Source of the DNA: Pseudobdellovibrionaceae bacterium
GTDB taxonomy: Bacteria > Bdellovibrionota > Bdellovibrionia > Bdellovibrionales > Bdellovibrionaceae
Direction: 5' to 3'
Length of the DNA: 5,004 nucleotides
Assembly: GCA_947374445.1 (NCBI GenBank)
Contig: CANCBY010000189.1
Coordinates: 1-5,004, forward strand
A model generated the notes under the pieces. That model was not told where the DNA came from and made no database searches. It saw nothing but the letters and a program-made list of their open reading frames with translations. Made by a program: the position numbers and the translations under genes. This document shows, piece by piece, positions 4,348 to 5,004 of the stretch (its first letter is position 1; the number at the start of each line of letters is the position of its first letter).

Positions 4348-5004
4348 AGCGCAAAAAAAAATATTTCTTTTTATTTGCTCCTTAAGCAGCGTGCTTATTC
4401 TTTTTTGCTTTGGCATTTCGGCAGTGGCAGAGCCTGCGAAATCTTACAAAGCAAGAATTCTGGTCGAAGGAGCTCTGGTTTATCAGAAGGCCGACTACGA
4501 TTCGGCTGTTCTTGGTACTCTCAAAGAGAAGCAAGTTTTTGAAGTTTCGCTAAAGTCATTTTCGGGATTTCATCGTATTCGTGTGGGTAGTAAAATTGGC
4601 TATATTGTCGAGAGTGATTTAGAACCAATCAATTTTGAATTTGAAAGCCAAAAAAAATCCAAGGCTGCTGCTAAAAATAAAAAATCTAAAAAACAAGCTG
4701 AACGTGATCAGCCAAGACGCAAACGGCCTTTTGCTCTGTCTCGTTTTGTTGGGCCTGCGATTGCGATGATTAACTTCACCGAAAACACGATGGGCAGTAA
4801 GCTTTCTGAAAGTGAAATTTTTTATGGCGTGAAGCTTTCAGGAACGGATGTTTTGATTGAAGGTGATATTGATACCGAAATTAATTTGATGTTTCGTTAC
4901 GGGGCTCCTGGTTATTACCAAACTTTTACCGGGCAGTCGGCATCGGGTTGGAATTTGATCACTGATTTTCAGTTGCAAAATGTTTCGACATTGTCGCCGA
5001 TTGC
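4325..5004 (+). CDS. secreted bacterial SH3-domain protein with a C-terminal beta-barrel-like region; 3' end outside the window
   Basis: An open frame runs from GTG 4325 past the right edge (226 codons visible). Signal peptide: basic LRAQKK, hydrophobic core FLFICSLSSVLILFCFGIS, cleavage after AVA (33-35). Residues about 43-102 form a bacterial SH3 (SH3_3-type) domain: ARILVEGALVYQKAD, DSAVLGTLKEKQVFEV, GFHRIRVGSKIGYIVESDLEPI. A Lys/Arg-rich linker follows (about 110-135). From about 137 the chain turns to alternating, glycine- and aromatic-rich strands (FVGPAIAMINF, EIFYGVKLSG, EINLMFRYGAPGYY) resembling an outer membrane barrel. Such SH3 domains often bind peptidoglycan, so the protein could tie wall to outer membrane; this is inference. 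The next possible start, GTG 4391, would lack the basic signal N-region. It overlaps the glycosyltransferase gene by 23 bases, with GAGG upstream. Confidence 0.85.
   Translation, partial: MFGLSALRAQKKIFLFICSLSSVLILFCFGISAVAEPAKSYKARILVEGALVYQKADYDSAVLGTLKEKQVFEVSLKSFSGFHRIRVGSKIGYIVESDLEPINFEFESQKKSKAAAKNKKSKKQAERDQPRRKRPFALSRFVGPAIAMINFTENTMGSKLSESEIFYGVKLSGTDVLIEGDIDTEINLMFRYGAPGYYQTFTGQSASGWNLITDFQLQNVSTLSPI

Noticed and set aside
1..5004. Mobile element, defence system, CRISPR array or tRNA gene
   Set aside because: Both strands were read for transposase or integrase motifs, regular spaced repeats and tRNA-like cloverleaf arms; none was seen. Composition looks even across the window.

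Overview
This window is an ordinary, gene-dense stretch of a Gram-negative chromosome (no tRNA, rRNA, transposase, phage or CRISPR signs). A predatory or Bdellovibrio-like bacterium (Bdellovibrionota) is the best guess. The reasons are a DPM1-type polyprenyl-phosphate sugar synthase followed by an SH3/beta-barrel envelope protein, an L,D-transpeptidase, several short lineage-restricted membrane proteins, moderate GC (mid-40s percent by eye) and a strong preference for AAA lysine codons. This is inference from style and content; no species marker is present.

Layout from left to right. The 3' end of a dUTPase gene (dut, +) enters from the left edge and meets a convergent minus-strand run of three genes. 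In transcription order these are an outer-membrane beta-barrel-like protein (2223-1510), a membrane-anchored protein that looks like a degenerate lipase/alpha-beta hydrolase (1457-930), and a Yip1-like five-helix membrane protein (857-258). The gaps of 52 and 72 bases hold no clear terminator, so one transcript is plausible. A 104-base divergent region (2224-2327) separates this run from a plus-strand gene for a small two-helix membrane protein with CxxC pairs on both sides of the helix hairpin. That gene meets a convergent L,D-transpeptidase gene (minus), with only 4 bases between them. From a second divergent region (3508-3642) the right-hand plus-strand pair starts: a polyprenol-phosphate mannose synthase-like glycosyltransferase, overlapped by 23 bases by a secreted SH3-domain/beta-barrel protein that runs off the right edge.

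Taken together, apart from dut, the window is about the cell envelope: peptidoglycan cross-linking or editing, lipid-linked sugar donor synthesis, outer membrane barrels and inner membrane proteins. No multi-gene system that is clearly new is visible. The points most worth a second look are the CxxC/TM-hairpin protein and its apparently leaderless start, the lipase-like protein without a nucleophile elbow, the short tandem repeats between the two upstream minus-strand genes, and the overlap of the glycosyltransferase and SH3/barrel genes.
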